This document shows, in pieces, positions 36,041 to 48,441 of a stretch of 64,000 nucleotides of DNA (position 1 is its first letter; every line of letters starts with the position of its first letter). Origin of the DNA: Linum tenue (lineage: Eukaryota; Streptophyta; Magnoliopsida; Malpighiales; Linaceae); the NCBI GenBank assembly GCA_946122785.1, contig CAMGYJ010000002.1:11482839-11546838 (forward strand), in the 5' to 3' direction. Both the position numbers and the translations under genes were made by a program. Under the pieces are notes generated by a model, which had not been told where the DNA came from, did no database searches, and saw only the letters and a list, made by a program, of their open reading frames with translations.

Positions 36041-37440
36041 AGAGCTCACTGCATACCTTCCACCGGAAGTCATCGATCACGTTCACTCCAAGATTCTAGA
36101 CCCGGTCTCTACAGTTAGAGACCCTTTTCTAGAAGATTTCTGCAAATGGTGAATTCAACACTAGGTCGACTTTCAAGGCTATAGCTGTCCAACAAGCAAC
36201 ACCTTCTCCTCCTATTTGGAAGCGTATCTGGAAGCTACAATGTTCAGAGAGGGTTCGCCTGTTTATTTGGATGGCGACCAAAGGGAAACTCTCTACAAAT
36301 AGCGTTAGCAAATATCGGCATCTTACTACAGATGACAAATGCCCTCGCTGCAAAACAGAATTTGAAACAAACCTGCACTGCTTGCGAGATTGCGCAACGT
36401 CTCGGAAAGTTTGGGAGAAGACAGTCCCTATCCAGCAACAACATCAGTTTTACGTGGCAGATCAATACAACTGGCTCCAACGTCTGAAAATACACCAAAC
36501 TAATCAAGGAGATGGGATAGGAGAATGGACAAGTTTATTCTCCCTAACAGCTTGGTATATCTGGAAGTACAAGTGTGATCTTATCTTCTACAATAAAAGT
36601 ATGAATGATTCCTCGATGATCAATTATGTCACTTCTAAGGCGAGCGACTGGGCAAAAACTTGGGAGTTGGAAAACATCAATATAGATCCAGGGGGAAGGC
36701 CACAACGAAAGGAACAGATGATAGGATGGTCAATGCCGCCTCCGGGATGGATGAAACTGAACACAGACGGGGCAGCTCAAGGCAGTCATGGGCTGATTAC
36801 GACAGGAGGAAGCATTCCTGACTCTGATGGTGATTGGATAGGCAGATTTTGCTGCAAGATTGGGATGGGAACTGCTGTCCTAGATGAACTATGGGGTATT
36901 CTGAAAGGACTCGAGTATACTTGGAGCAGGGGAACTCAATTTCTGATTGTTGAGTAAGATTCTAAGCTGGCCATTGATTTAATCAACTAGCGAATGGACA
37001 ATGTTCACCCTCATTCAACTATGCTAGTTGCGATTCGAAGATTGATGGCTCAAAATTGGGTGGTGAGGTTAGTACATACGTACCGCGAAGGGAATAGAGT
37101 CGCGGACTGACTCTCGACGCACAGTCTCGTCTATACCTTTGGTACGTATGAACTAACGGATCCACCGCCTAAGCTTGAAAAGATTATGTTGGAGGGCATT
37201 ATTGGAGTTAGTTTCCCTACGATGGTTGCCCATTAGGGTAGATGATAAAGTGGTCTTGAACTGCTGTTGTGTTTGCGATTCTGTTTTTCTGGTTTTGAGT
37301 TTGATTTTGTCTAAGCTACAATGTGGCCTACGGCGCCTGTGCACCTGGTTTGGATGAAGCTGTGACTGAATTTTGTTTCGTTCTTTGGCCTTGTGCCTCC
37401 CTTTATTAAAAAAAAAATGAAAAGAATAATAAAAAATAAA
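36041..37440 (+). pseudogene. 5'-truncated LINE (zf-RVT and RNase H) with poly-A tail
   Basis: A frame running through 36150-36957 encodes the reverse-transcriptase zinc-binding region (RVRLFIWMATKGKLSTN, CPRCKTEFETNLHCLRDC) and an RNase H domain (KLNTDGAAQG, LDELWGILKGLEYTW). It ends at a stop just before the third catalytic Asp (VE-stop-DSKLAIDL). Homology continues past further stops (YREGNRVAD). An A-rich 3' end lies at 37407-37440. Reverse transcriptase and endonuclease are absent, as expected of 5' truncation on insertion. No target duplication was identified. Confidence 0.85.
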
Positions 37441-37934
37441 ATAAGATTACTTTCACTTTTAGGTCAACATTAAAACTATTACTCTTTAAAATATTTATCT
37501 TCTAATACGCGAAACGAAAGCGAGCGGGCTTTGGCTAGTATATTTAAAACTAACGTTGATTCTCACATTTGAAATTACCAATAACGTACATTTGTTGTTG
37601 GCTAGATTTAGCTTTATGCTAATATTTTAAAAATTTACTCTTTGTTCGGCAAATAGGGGAGTAAGATTGAGGGATACAAATTAGATGAAGGGATATAAGT
37701 TTGAGAAGTGTGTAAATTGAGTGATAAATTATTATTTGGAAAGATCAAATAGACGGTATTAAATAAAATGAAAAGTAAGTTATTATAATATTATAATGAA
37801 CAAAGTACGACAAAAATAAAACATGCTTACAATAATCATAAATAAATATATGGATATCAAAATAATTATTGTAATATCAAAATTTAAATTAAAAAATAAT
37901 CTAAAATATAATTATTGTGTACACATATCATCGT
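37441..37934. other. AT-rich flank of the Copia element, no gene
   Basis: Low-complexity AT-rich DNA with no features beyond the host side of the Copia target site. Confidence 0.5.
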
Positions 37935-38464
37935 TGTTGAAAATGAATGAATAGCTTTGAAAACTACAGAGTCTCAAGTGGAAAAACTACCACATTGGTA
38001 GTTTTACTTGGTGAAATGTGTATAAAGATAGGAGCCTTTCTCCTAAGGAATATTCCAAGGATAATCGATTAAAAAGGAATATTCGAAGGATAATCCCGCC
38101 AGAAATTATCTTACAGACGAGTTTTAATTAAGGAAGTAATTATCTTCCTTAATTAATCTGACTTATTCCCCAAGTTAGAGGGTATATTCCTAGAGGTTCG
38201 GCTCCTATAAATAGCCGCCTCCCCAGCCCCTCTAAACACAACACAATACGAGCATAAACACATAAGAGATAGTGTTCAGAGAACTCGGATTTTCGCACAA
38301 AACCACGAGTATAGAGAGGAGCTGTTTTATTATGGAGACGACCGGTTGATAGTCTGTCGTGCGCATCGAGGGCAGTGCTGCGAACGTCTTAAAGAAAGAA
38401 ACCTAGTCCGCGACTCAGCTCCAGATTCGGTAACCTCGTTCTTGTTGTTGTTCCATGCCTAACA
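37935..38464 (+). repeat. Left LTR of the Copia element
   Basis: Pairs with 42878-43379. It contains a likely promoter (ctcctataaatagccg at 38203-38217), shared with the right copy. A central block of about 100 bp (38050-38150) is replaced by unrelated sequence in the right LTR. Confidence 0.93.
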
Positions 38465-38488
38465 ATTTTAAGACGTTCGGCTGCTGTT

Positions 38489-39280
38489 ATGTCGACTGAA
38501 CAGAACAACATGGCTGGATCTGGTGCTGTCGATATCAATCGACCCTTTCGATTCGTTGGAGTCAACTTCCGTCGCTGGAGACAAAAGATGGAGTTCTACC
38601 TGACGACCAAGAAGTTGGCACACTGCCTCACCAGCATGCCCGTCGAGCTGCCGGAAGAAGCGACCGATGAGGAGAGGGCTGCTTCTGCTAAGAAAAGGGA
38701 GCATGAATTCCTGTGCAAGAACTACATCCTCAATGGCCTGGCAAACGATCTCTACGACTACTATGCGGACAGCAAAAACACCGCAATAATGATCTGGGAT
38801 GCGCTCCAAAAGAAGTACGACACAGAGGAGGCTGGAGCTAAAAAGTTTGCTGTCAGCCGCTACCTGCACTACCAGATGGTGGATGACAAGTCCATCGAAG
38901 TTCAGAAAATAGCTCATGAGATCGTCTCTGAAGGTATGCCTCTGGACGATCAGTTTCAAGTTGCTTGCATTATTGATAAGCTGCCCCCTTCGTGGAAAGA
39001 TTTTAAGAATATGCTTAGACATAAAACTAAAGAATTTTCTCTGAAAAGTTTGATTACTCGCCTAAGGATTGAGGAAGAGTCCCGCAAGCAGGATATGAAA
39101 GAAGAGGTGATGGTCGTCACTGCTAAACGATCCACCCCTAGAGCTCTTAAACCTAACCAGAAAGGTTTCAAGAGTAATAACCAGCAGGTCCGCCCCCACC
39201 AGAATGGTGCCTCTCGAGGTAACCAAAGGGTCATGGCCCAAACCTCTAAGAATGACCCACCGTTTATCTGCTATAACTGA
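38489..39280 (+). pseudogene. Copia gag, stopped inside the zinc knuckle
   Basis: The frame starts MSTEQNNMAGSGAVDINRPF with a UBN2-type gag (FRRWRQKMEFYL, IMIWDALQKKYD, EEAGAKKFAVSRYLHYQM) and a basic Gln/Asn-rich tail. It ends at FICYN-stop-GKSGHM, where the second zinc-knuckle cysteine should be, so the CCHC motif is cut. A frameshift follows in the A-run at 39299-39305. Nucleocapsid function is therefore lost. Confidence 0.88.
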
Positions 39281-39363
39281 GGTAAATCGGGTCATATGGA
39301 AAAAAGTGCAGGAACAAGCCTAACCCTGCTGCTGCAGCCAGGATTAACTTGACATAAGAGGAT

Positions 39364-39980
39364 TTGATAGCCATGATCATGGATATGATCGCTGAAGTCA
39401 TCCTCACCGGTGACTCAGAAGGATGGTGGCTAGATACAGGTACATCGAAGCATGTATGCAACAATCGTGCTATGTTTAAAACATACACAGAAGCACCGAC
39501 TGAGAAGAAAATACTGCTGGGGACTACTCACACCACTATGGTTGCTTGTTTTGGTGAAGTGGAGCGGAAATTCACCTCTGGGAAGAAGATGGTGCTCAAG
39601 GATGTGTTGTACACTCCAGAGATAAGGAAGAATCTTGTTTCGGGATATCTTCTTAATAAGGCTGGGTTTAATCAATCTATTGGGGCAGACTTGTATACCC
39701 TTACTAAGAATGGGAGTTTTGTGGGAAAGGGATATGCATGTAATGGGATGTTCAAGTTGAATGTCGAAATTAATAAGATGAATTTTTCAGTTTACATGGT
39801 GTGTGATTTGAATGTTTGACATGCTCGTCTTTGTCATGTGAACACACGAATTGTGAAGAATTTAAGCAAGCTAGGACATATCCCTAAACTCTCAATGAAT
39901 GAATTTGATAAATGTGATTTCTGTAGCCAAACTAAAATAACGAAAACACCCATAAATTTGTCAGTAGAGAATCAGAACCC
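39364..39980 (+). pseudogene. Copia protease and pre-integrase region
   Basis: The aspartic protease motif is WWLDTGTSKHVCNN, with the catalytic DTG, followed by KKMVLKDVLYTPEIRKNLVS. The frame stops at 39819, just before the pre-integrase zinc motif (HARLCHVNT ... CDFCSQTK), which is read in the same direction after the stop. Confidence 0.85.
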
Positions 39981-40852
39981 TTAGATATGATTCATTCTGA
40001 TATTTGTGAACTAGATGGGACGTTAACTAGGTCTGGCAAGAGATACTTTATCACTTTCATAGATGATTGCTCTGATTATTAATTTTTTTATTTGATGAAA
40101 AACAAAAGTGAGGCCCTTGACATGTTCAAGGTATTTGTGGTTGAATTTGAAAATCAGTGCAATCGAAAGATAAAAAGACTTAGGAGTGATAGAGGATTAG
40201 AGTATGACTCGAATCCCTTCAAGGAATTCTATAGCTCACATGGTATCATTCATGAAACCACGACACTATCTTCACCAGAAATGAATGGTAAAGCTTAGCG
40301 GAAAAATAGGACGTTTACAGAATTAGTTGTGGCTATTATGCTCAATTCTAGAGCTGCATCTTCTTGGTGGGGTGATATTTTGTGAACGGTTTGCTATGTG
40401 CTAAATCATCTTCCAAAAAAAAAAATAGAAAAGAATCACCCTATGAGATCTTGAAGAATAAGCCACCTAATCTGTCCTATTTAAGAACGTGGGGCTGCTT
40501 GGCATACGTAAAAATTCCGGATCCTAAGAGGATTAAGTTGGCTAGTCGAGCTTATGAATGTGTCTTTGTTGGCTATGCGGCCAATAGTAAGGCATATAGA
40601 TTCTATGATTTGAATGCTCGTACTATAATAAAATCCATTGATGCTAATTTCTTTGAGACACGATTTCCATTTATTATGAGAAATAGTGGGGTAGTGTACT
40701 ACCCGCTATTAGAGATAACGGAACTAGTGGGGGTGTTGGATCTGAGGATGAACTCAGAAGAAGTAAAAGAGCTAGAATCTCCAAAGTTTTTGGTGATGAC
40801 TTTACTACAGTATACACCTTCGAAGATCGAAAAAGTTTGCAGGAAGCATTAA
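39981..40852 (+). pseudogene. Copia integrase, broken
   Basis: The integrase core is recognisable: MIHSDICELDG, FITFIDDCSDY, then LRSDRGLEYDS and HGIIHETTTLSSPEMNG with the second Asp and the Glu region. There are in-frame stops at about 40081, 40297 and 40383. The integrase C-terminal region follows (LRTWGCLAYVKIPDP, AYECVFVGYAANSKAYRFYD). Confidence 0.87.
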
Positions 40853-41992
40853 CTTCCATAGATGCAGATTTTTGGAATGAGGTCGTTATAGATGAAATGG
40901 AATCGTTAGAAGCTAATAATACTTGGCATCTAACAGACTTACCTCCTGGCTGCAAAGAAATGGGTTCTAAAAACGAAACGGAAACCTGATGGTGCAATCG
41001 AAAGGTTCCGAGCTCACCTAGTAGTTAAGGGCTATAGGCAGAGAGAGAACATAGATTTCTTCGATACCTATTCACTAGTATCTAGAATAACATCCATTCG
41101 TGTCATGATTGCTCTTGCTGCCTTGAACAATCTCGTGGTACACCAAATGGATGTTAAGACTGCCTTTTTGAACGATGATCTGGATGAAGAAATCTATATG
41201 GAACAGCCAGAACAAATTGTTATCCCCGAACATGCCTCGAAAGTCTGTAAGTTAGACAAATCATTATATGGTTTGAAACAGGCTCCAAAGCAGTGGCATG
41301 AGAAGTTTTACATTCTCGTTCTCTCGCATGGCTTTAAGGTGAATGAAAGTGACAAGTGTATTTACTGCAAGTCAGAGAATAACACTTGCCCTATCATATG
41401 TTTGTATGTAGATGACATGTTGATATTTGGTACAAATATTCACGTGGTCAATGAAGCAAAAGACATGTTTAAAGAGAGCTTTGAGGTGAAAGATTTGGGA
41501 GAAGCAAAGTTTATGCTTGGAATCCAGATAAGTAGAACAACAAATGGTTATTCTCTAGATCAATCTAGCTACATAGAGAATATCTTGAAGAAATATAACT
41601 ATTTCGACAGTAAACCTGCGTGTACTCCGTATGATGCTAGTGTAAAGCTATTTAAGAACATTGGAGACAGTGTAACACAATCAGAATATGCTAGCATCAT
41701 TGACAGTCTCCATTATGTTGCGGATTACACTCGACCAGACATTGCATATGTCGTGGGATTGCTTGGTAGGTTTAACAGTTGTCCAAGTAGTGAGCATTGG
41801 AATTCTATAAAGAGGGTCATGAGATACCTGAAGAGAACAGCAAACCTTGGTATACACTATCAAAGGTTTCCTGCTGTACTAGAAGGGTATAGTGATGCGG
41901 CTTGGAATACCCTATCAGATGACTCCAAGGCAACCAGTGGGTATGTTTTTAACATCGCTGGTGGAGCTGTGTCTTGGAAGTCAAAGAAATAA
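40853..41992 (+). pseudogene. Copia reverse transcriptase
   Basis: The frame from 41105 opens within the RT: VHQMDVKTAFLNDDLDEEIY, KSLYGLKQAPKQWHEKF, and the catalytic ICLYVDDMLIFGTN. It ends in the RT/RNase H linker (YSDAAWNTLSDDSKATSGYV). The upstream part (40860-41100) shows the expected start in another frame, so a frameshift lies near 40980. Confidence 0.9.
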
Positions 41993-42384
41993 ACAATCCT
42001 AGCTCAATCAACTATGGAATCAGAGATGATAGCACTATCAACGACTAGTGAAGAAGCGAGTTGGTTGAGAGGATTGTTGTCAGAGATTCCCCTATGGGAA
42101 AGGCCGGTCCCTCCGGTATTGATCCATTGTGATAGTACCGCAGCTATCGCTAAAGTTGAGTACCATTCTATAACGGAAAAAAACGACATATTCGTTGTAA
42201 GCACGGTACTGTAAGAGAACTTCTAACGATAGGAGCAGTGAGGGTGGATCATATAAGACCCGAACAGAATCTAGCTGATCCTTTGACGAAAGGATTACCT
42301 AGAGAGAAAGTCCAGAATACCGCCAAGAGTATGGGACTTATGCCTACCGAACCACGGACTACAAGTGATTGTAACCCGACCCAA
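41993..42384 (+). pseudogene. Copia RNase H end
   Basis: After a stop at 41990, homology continues as STMESEMIALSTTSEEASWL and PPVLIHCDSTAAIAK. A frameshift at about 42180 leads to DHIRPEQNLADPLTKGLPRE, the standard C-terminal signature. Confidence 0.85.
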
Positions 42385-42877
42385 TAAACTGGAGATCCCA
42401 AGAAATGAGTTCAATGGGTAATAACAAGTTATGAGTAGTATGTGAAAAGTTCATGCATAGTGAAACATGAACCCCAAAGCAATGGAGGTTGAGTTAATAA
42501 CTCTTAATGAGATCTATACCCTATGTGGGGTAGAGTATTTTACTTTGGGGGTACTCCTGATAGACTCACCTATGTGAATGTGGGAGTGGGGCCGCTCCCT
42601 ATGGGACTTTGGAGGCACAAATTTTCTAGAGCATTCACTAAACCAGGATAACGTGCATGGCCATAAACGCACAGGCTAAGAAGAGAGCACGACCCAATGA
42701 AAAGATCTGGTGTGCTACACTGTCTGAGATAGGGTTCAAGACTACGAGTCACCCTTATGAAATTGGAAGTGTAACCACTACGCTAAGGTTCAAATCTTCG
42801 CGATACCTTAGCTTATGCCCGATCTTATGGAATTGTTGATGCTCAGAGATAGTTTCAAAACTATTCAAATGGGGGAT

Positions 42878-43379
42878 TGTTGGAAATGAATAAATAGCTT
42901 TGAAAGCTATAGAGTCTCGAGTGGAAAAACTACCACATTGGTAGTTTTACTTGGTGAAATGAGTATAAAGATAGGAGCCTCTCTCCTAAGGGCATGCCCC
43001 TTGGGATGAACCACTTTTGTGGGAGAGGGAAGACCTAACAGACCACCTAGGAGCCTCTCTTCCTTAATTAATCCGACTTATTCCCCAAGTTAGAGGGTAT
43101 ATTCCTAGGGGTTCGGCTCCTATAAATAGCCGTCTCCCCAGCCCCTCTAAACACACCACAATACGAGCATATACACAATAGAGAGAGTGTTCAGAGAACT
43201 CGGATTATCGCACAAACCGCGAGTATAGAGAGGAGTTGTTTTATCCTGGAGATGACCAGTTGATAGTTTGTCGTGCGCATCAAGGGCAGTGCCGCGAAGG
43301 TCTTAAAGAAAGTGACCTAGTCCGCGACTCAGCTCCAAGATTCGGTAACCTCGTTCTTGTTGTTGTTTTGTTCCTAACA
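42878..43379 (+). repeat. Right LTR of the Copia element
   Basis: Similar to the left LTR at both ends, but the central block (about 42990-43070) is a different sequence that includes a second 'ggagcctctct' motif. This suggests an exchange between LTR subtypes or a local rearrangement. Confidence 0.93.
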
Positions 43380-44019
43380 ATCGCTACTGGACCAACCAAA
43401 TGATAACGTGCAAGACTCAAAATGATATCATAATATAACATATTATTATCCTCCTTCTCTTTGAACCATAAATTAGAAGTGGAAGTCCACAACCTGCAAA
43501 CAACACCAACCCACATACATTGTGGTTAATCATACTGATAAGTTGTGGGTATGGGTTGAGTGTTGTTAGTAAACTTTTTTGTTTTACCTTTAATTTCATC
43601 ACATTTATTAATAGTATTATACAATGTAAGGAGTAAGAGCTAATTTTGTAGAAGGCTAAAATAACTCATTGGCATAGTTAAATTTTATAGTGTATGACAT
43701 ATGAAATTAATTTGCATTTTGAACAACATAGACTTTCATCTACTTCCTATTTGACGCAGAAATCGATACCAAATACTTTTTATATCCAAGAACAATACAA
43801 CAATAAATCTCTATAGTTCAATGGAGAGTAGAGGATTCGATGGTGGAGGCCCCAATACTTCTCGTCTTGAAAGATGAAATTTTACGGGTATCCACAACCA
43901 AACCGCAACTACCTGCAACGAGTAGTGGCCAGTGGGTAACCACTAACCACTGCATTACGGAGTGTGGTTAGCATAATTATGACTTTGTGTTGTGATTACT
44001 AACTCGTTCTAACTAGTAA
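43380..44019. other. No gene seen
   Basis: Host-side flank of the Copia element, AT-rich, with short repeats such as 'aaccactaaccactg'. Nothing recognisable. Confidence 0.5.
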
Positions 44020-46000
44020 CTACAACATCCCGATCGACGGCCAAGTATAACCGCCGACCGAGTGTAGCATAGGGCCAGCAAGAAATAAAGATTTATCGTA
44101 CCACGGGGATCTAGAATTACCCTACTTCAGGTTTAGGGCTCGTTATCTAGCCAACCTAGGATAGTGAATAATAAAACTAAACTAACTAACCTAGACTAAC
44201 CACTAAGCTAGCTATTTACAAGGTTGGGAGCTCTCTTGGGTTGAATTGTCTTAGGTCCTTTCTTTGGATTGATGTTGGGTATCGTTCTAGCTCGATCTAC
44301 TCAAATACACTATCGTTTAGAGATGGACTCCCTCGGGAATGAACCGCAACTGCGAATCGATGGATGGGTAGTGCTCTATTCAACCTACGGTTTCGTATAA
44401 TGCTAGGAGACCGGTCGAATCAACTCCCTCGGGGACTATCTGGACAATATACGGTAGGAGTGACCCAAAGACGCCAAAAGGGGGCTCTAAGGGGATTATC
44501 TCCCTCCTAGGTCAAAAGCTCAATTCATGAAAATGGAAACCCAACTCATGCCATTCATGAAAACATCCATCAATTAAGTAAAATCATCAATCAATGATGG
44601 AGTTTGTCACATACATCAACATTAAACCCAAATCTAGACCTAGGGCTCTTAAACCCAAGAGAAGAGGGCAAGTTTCTAAAGAGAAAGAGGAGAAATTACA
44701 AAGAAACCTCTAGAACTTATTCTTCTTCTTCTAGGCTTGATTCCTTGCTTCCAAGCTTGATCAATGCCTTCAATTAAGCTCCAAGATTACTCTCTCACTC
44801 TCTTGAACTCCCCTTTGGTGTTTTGGGTCGAAACCCTAGAAAAAGAAAGTGTTCCTTCTCCAAAAACATGCTCTCCTTCTTCTTCCTTTTGCTGCTATTT
44901 TTATACCCAGGTCGAGCCTAGTTCACGGCCTCTGTTCATCGCCGTGAACACCTTAACGCGTCCGTGAACTCAGAGTCATCTCCAAAATGCACCGCTTCAC
45001 TCTCCAGGGTTCACGGTTTGCACTAAAAGTTCACGGTCTTAGAGACCGTGAACTGCATGGTCGTCAGTAACCTCTGTAACCCTCTTGGACACCTCGATGT
45101 TCAGGGTTTGATGTTCCAGTTCACGGTCTTGGATGACCGTGAACTGCGGCTACGTCATGGACGCCTACGCTTCACTGTTACGGGGCAATTGTTGAACCTA
45201 AGGAGCAATGCCCGCTTTGAAAAACTACCTCCAGCACTCACTTTTTCATTCTGAGCAAAACCATACACAAATCACTCATGTGGAACCTCACTTCAGCTCA
45301 AATGGTGTGAATGGAGCTTCCAAACACAAGGGTGACTCGATAACAGTGTAGACACAAAGAAAGTAGGTTCGTTCTGTCTAAATCAATCAAGCTCAAGTAG
45401 CATGAGCTAGCTAACACGAGAACGACCCTTAGACACACGACTCAAAGGGGTTGACTAAGGGATGATATGATCGGGTCAGTCAACATTTGGGTCATGGACT
45501 AAACCTATGCCTCCATCTTCCTCGCTAGCAACAACGTGAATGCTACGCATCATGTAAAGGGGGATCTATCGCACACGAACAAAATGAACGACACAAGTCT
45601 TGCTTGGCTACCTAGGTGCTCAATCATTCATTCTAATTCCCTAAACTTGATGCATAGGTAATTGTGAAAAGCAAGTAATCGATTCAAAACATCTATCGGC
45701 TCACAAACACATGAGAAATGAACCTATGCAAAAACCTAATACAAGTCTCAATCATCATAATAGGATGCACACAATCACAAGCAAATCATCCATATATCAT
45801 GCTAATACCCACGATATTCAAAACAAATCACCAAAGGTGACTCTATGATCATGAAAATGCAGAAAATGTTATGCTTGGAGCCCTCAAATTTGGGCATACA
45901 ACAAGGCTCCAAGCATTCAAAATCACACCAATTATTCACACAAACATGCATAACGGACTACCCCCCCCCCCTCACACTTAAGCTTGACATTGCCCTCAAT
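44020..46000. mobile_element. LTR-retrotransposon segment with 'ttcacggtc/gaccgtgaac' motifs
   Basis: 'taccacggggatct' at 44100 and the gttcacggtctta...gaccgtgaactg repeats at 44920-45150 match the block at 17.0-18.2 kb. Downstream, 'cttaagcttgacattgccct' at 45978 follows a poly-C run (45961-45971). This resembles junctions in plant Ty3/gypsy elements read on the other strand. Coding is absent here and starts, on the minus strand, beyond 46046. Confidence 0.45.
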
Positions 46001-46045
46001 GGAGTAAAGTACGGAGGTAGAACGATGTTACCAGATAAAATGTGA

Positions 46046-46757
46046 ATGTTGGTGGTAGGGAACGAAGGTCGAGCGAGATCCAGAAGAGCAAGGAGACGGC
46101 AAAAAACCACCAAAATCTCTCAAATGGTCTTCTTATTAGAGCGGAAAGCAAACAAACCGATGGTAGATGGGTTGCCTCCCACCAAGCGCTTCTTTAACGT
46201 CGTGAGTCAGACAGTTGCTCCTCAAGTTTCGGTCCACCCTAGAACCTCATTGAAGTTGAGATTCTCGTCAGTGAGGTGATGTCTCAAGTCACGAGCATTG
46301 GACGAGTCCATGATTGAGGGCTCGTGAACTTGAGTGGCTTTGAGGCTCCACCCACGAGACCTCTCCTTCTTTCCTTCTTCCTTCTTCTCCTTGCCCCCTA
46401 CCATGTAGTGCATCATCGATTTACCACATCGCATCCACCAAGAGGGATCACCGATGGTTTAGCCTTGACTTGGCAAAAAGCCCCAAATAGGCCCTTCTCC
46501 AAAATCGCGTCGAGGTCAGGTGGAAAGCTTTCATAGCCCTCGTAACTTGTGGATGCTTCATACACCTCGACCTTGTCCTCATCTTGGAATCCACTTGCAC
46601 CTTCTTCTTCAACCTTCCTTCCTTCTTCTTCAATGTTTTCCTCCCCTTGGGAACAATCATGATCTTCTCCTTCTTTAATGCTTACTTCCCCCTCTTCAAC
46701 CTCTTCTTCTCCTTCCCATTCATGTCTCCAAGCACGAATTTGTGGGAAAGATGCCAT
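46046..46757 (-). pseudogene. Ty3/gypsy-derived coding fragment
   Basis: The minus-strand frame at 46757-46413 is highly acidic and then reads ESFPPDLDAILEKGLFGAF. A second frame (46434-46222) reads ARDLRHHLTDENLNFNEVLG, followed after stops by TTLKKRLVGGNPST. These strings resemble conserved non-pol stretches of plant Athila/Tat-type gypsy elements; this is recalled and not checked. Stops interrupt it. Confidence 0.4.
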
Positions 46758-47049
46758 GCAAGGTCATAAGGGATTCTCTTGCTCCTCCACACTCGTGTCT
46801 TAGTCTTCAAAGTTTCTCTCGGGAAGGGGAAAGTTATGAGAGTCGTCAATGCAACCTTCTTGTTCATCCTCACCACGGGAGCTCTCCGGGGTGAGTTTGT
46901 CATGCTCCACATGGTTGTGCTTAATTTGATGCCTGATTTGCTGGGCATTGTTGGAGATATTAAGACATATTTTCTTGACATGTCCAGTTGTGGTGGGATT
47001 ATGGGATGTGATAGGATTGTTACCAGCTAGACAAGGTCTGCCCACAAAG

Positions 47050-47800
47050 AACTTTGCTATCTTTTTTAATGTTTACTGGAGTGTGACTCTTCACTGGGAA
47101 GTATTATGTTGATTGTGGTGTTATTATGGAGACTATAAAAGTCCTACAATTAAGTAGTGTTTGAGTTTAAAAAAAAAATCCAGGCTAGTGTTTTATACTA
47201 TCAATTTACTACTCATATGTATATTTAGTTGGCGTTGTCCCCAAGGGTTGTCATGGATGCTCGAACCGGTGGTATATCATGCTCCTTGGGAGGGAATGCC
47301 TGAGCAAGGGTTACAAGTTGTATGCTCTTTTGGCGGAGCAGTTGCAAGGGGTTCACATGCGGCGGCATTGATAGCAGTGTTGGATATGGTGGGTGAGATT
47401 ATTTTGGTGCTGGAACTTCACGATCCAGGCCAATAGAAATTGTTGGGGGTGGAGCTGGTAGTGTTTCACAATGAAATCCAATGGTGTGTCAAGATTAGCT
47501 TGATGAATGTGCAAGTGCAAGGCGACACTAAGTTGATCATTGACAAAGTGAATTAGGGGGTAACGAGGCATGTTTTAGTGGGGCCATTTTGAAGGAGGTT
47601 TGTCATTTGCATTTGGTGTATATAGAGTTGATAAACTCCAGATCGGGTTTGAGATCAAAGTCGTGCAACTTAAGAATTGAATTGAACTTTCAATTCAATT
47701 TCTCGAACAAAACAGGGGTAAAGTCGATGAATGCGGATGGTCAATTTCGTGCGATTCTTCACACGGAGAAAGGCTCAAAATAGATAAGTCGCTGCTTGGC
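47050..47800 (+). pseudogene. Possible RNase H-like (RVT_3) fragment
   Basis: Around 47470-47620 the plus strand reads NEIQWCVKISLMNVQVQGDT, then KLIIDKVN and a stop. This resembles the E-helix and 'GDS-x-L-I' strand of plant LINE-type RNase H. The upstream part has shifted frames and stops. Evidence is weak. Confidence 0.3.
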
Positions 47801-48198
47801 CACGATCAGGGTGATAATTGATCGATACAAGCTCTTCCCAAACAACCTAGAACTCCTTCTAAGTTGTTCACTCAACTCACGTAGCAACACTATGTGAATC
47901 AAACTCAGGTTGGTATTCAATTCAACAAAATCTGATGATTACAACGTAATTGAAAGCTTTAAATAGACCTAGACTAACAAACAAACTAAAACGAAAGTCC
48001 AAAACAAAGACAAACTTGGAATTCTAAATTAAACAGAACAAGGCTTAACGAAATCCAAATCCGCAAAGGATTCAGATTGCTAGGCTGCAAGACAGTTTTG
48101 GCCAGTCTTCATACGATCTTGCAGGCTTTCGTTTGAAGACTTCAAATGAGTGTTTCGATCAACCAATTCCACATCATTTTAGCAAATAACATTTAGAT

Positions 48199-48441
48199 TC
48201 ATGTGGTAACAGGCTCCAGACTCGACTCTCTTCCATGTGCTTCGAGTAAGCCTTCAAAGTGGGGCAAATCAAAATGGTTCCAACACTTAGCTAATTCCTG
48301 GCAGAATTTCAGTTTCGACATAGCTTTTCGATAGGCTTCATACACGACCCTCATGGCTTCTTCTCTAGCTCCGAAGCACTTCACCTTGTATATCAACTTC
48401 CCACGTTCAAAACAAGCCCTTGTTTGCCCATTTTCAGCCAT
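48199..48441 (-). CDS. Unrecognised 80-codon reading frame
   Basis: It starts with ATG (MAENGQTRACFERGKLIYKV), is mixed-charge and ends EPVTT. No signal peptide, membrane segment or known motif is visible. It lies between retrotransposon remnants, so it is probably part of one or spurious. Confidence 0.2.
   Translation of the reverse strand: MAENGQTRACFERGKLIYKVKCFGAREEAMRVVYEAYRKAMSKLKFCQELAKCWNHFDLPHFEGLLEAHGRESSLEPVTT

Larger units (their letters stand above)
37935..43379 (+). mobile_element. Ty1/Copia LTR retrotransposon, full-length but inactive
   Basis: A 5.4-kb element with LTRs at 37935-38464 (530 bp) and 42878-43379 (502 bp). Both start tgttg and end cctaaca. Flanking 5-mers atcgt and atcgc differ at one position. 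A purine-rich tract 'aaatggggga' precedes the right LTR. The domain order gag, protease, integrase, reverse transcriptase, RNase H is that of Copia. Stops and frameshifts occur in gag, between protease and integrase, in integrase and near RNase H, so no full polyprotein can be made. Confidence 0.95.

Noticed and set aside
46413..46757. Acidic host protein gene
   Set aside because: The Glu-rich stretch is followed by retrotransposon-like strings and stops, and the region is collinear with gypsy-type non-coding sequence.
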